Notes under the pieces: model-generated
Seen by the model: the letters and a program-made list of their open reading frames with translations, nothing else
Databases searched by the model: none
What the model was told of the DNA's origin: nothing
Source: TC-15 sp034437275
GTDB lineage: Bacteria; Chloroflexota; Anaerolineae; Aggregatilineales; Aggregatilineaceae
Assembly: GCA_034437275.1 (NCBI GenBank)
Contig: DAOTUD010000183.1
Location: 1 to 6,965, forward strand
Length of the DNA: 6,965 nt
Reading direction: 5' to 3'
In this document: positions 6,946-6,965 of the stretch, piece by piece
How the letters are laid out: each line of letters begins with the position of its first letter
Numbering within the stretch: the first letter of the stretch is position 1
Translations under genes and position numbers: made by a program

Positions 6946-6965
6946 TTGTCGCTTAACGTAGGACC

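Larger units (their letters stand above)
6660..6965. other. Gene-free, lower-GC structured region; likely mobile-element remnant or edge
   Basis: No convincing coding sequence is present; the open frames of 68-73 codons have no recognisable motif or good start site and overlap the inverted repeats. Base composition drops clearly: 26 of 60 bases at 6781-6840 are G or C, against strongly GC-rich neighbours. At least five stem-loops lie in succession between 6724 and 6945. Near the left side, CTAG (6673-6676) runs into GAGCGTGTTATGAAC, wording I loosely associate with IS5-type ends. ACGTAGG occurs near both sides, at 6693-6699 and 6956-6962. The window ends inside this region, so its true extent is not known. 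Confidence 0.5.

Noticed and set aside
6691..6961. Short frames of 68 and 73 codons in the terminal region
   Set aside because: They run through the inverted repeats, have no good ribosome binding site and resemble no transposase or toxin I know.

Overview
The window reads as ordinary chromosomal sequence from a high-GC bacterium. The coding regions are strongly GC-biased, Shine-Dalgarno sites are AGGAGG-like, and the longest genes are housekeeping enzymes. I think a Chloroflexota (Anaerolineae-like) genome is the most likely source. The reasons are the small membrane protein that joins a TPR-like N-terminus to a five-helix Yip1-like domain, and the GC-rich hairpin repeats between genes. This placement is inference and no sequence comparison was run.

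Layout, left to right. A GC-rich double-hairpin repeat lies at 20-93. Two minus-strand genes follow: a DCC-family thiol-disulfide protein (125-529) and a DegV-family lipid-binding-type protein (667-1527). Divergent from these are two plus-strand genes: a five-helix membrane protein (1644-2573) and, 31 bp later, a small protein resembling the dCTP deaminase/dUTPase fold but without the usual catalytic signature (2605-3063). A hairpin with a T-run at 3079-3113 is a good terminator for gltX, which runs toward it on the minus strand (3137-4630). A 304-bp divergent intergenic region separates gltX from glnS (4935-6659, plus strand). It carries a good extended -10 promoter for gltX, a weaker promoter candidate for glnS, and a second GC-rich double-hairpin repeat just before glnS.

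How the genes fit together. Having glutamyl- and glutaminyl-tRNA synthetases side by side indicates direct charging of tRNA-Gln. It predicts that this GltX discriminates against tRNA-Gln. The other four genes have no clear functional link to this pair or to one another.

The last ~305 bp (6660-6965) differ from the rest. The GC content is visibly lower (about 43% over 6781-6840), there is no convincing gene, and several inverted repeats follow one another. These include a bulged hairpin like the right end of IS200/IS605 elements, a perfect 10-bp inverted repeat, and a three-helix nested stem-loop. I read this as debris or an edge of a mobile element, possibly carrying a structured RNA. It is the part of the window most worth a second look, and the window stops inside it.
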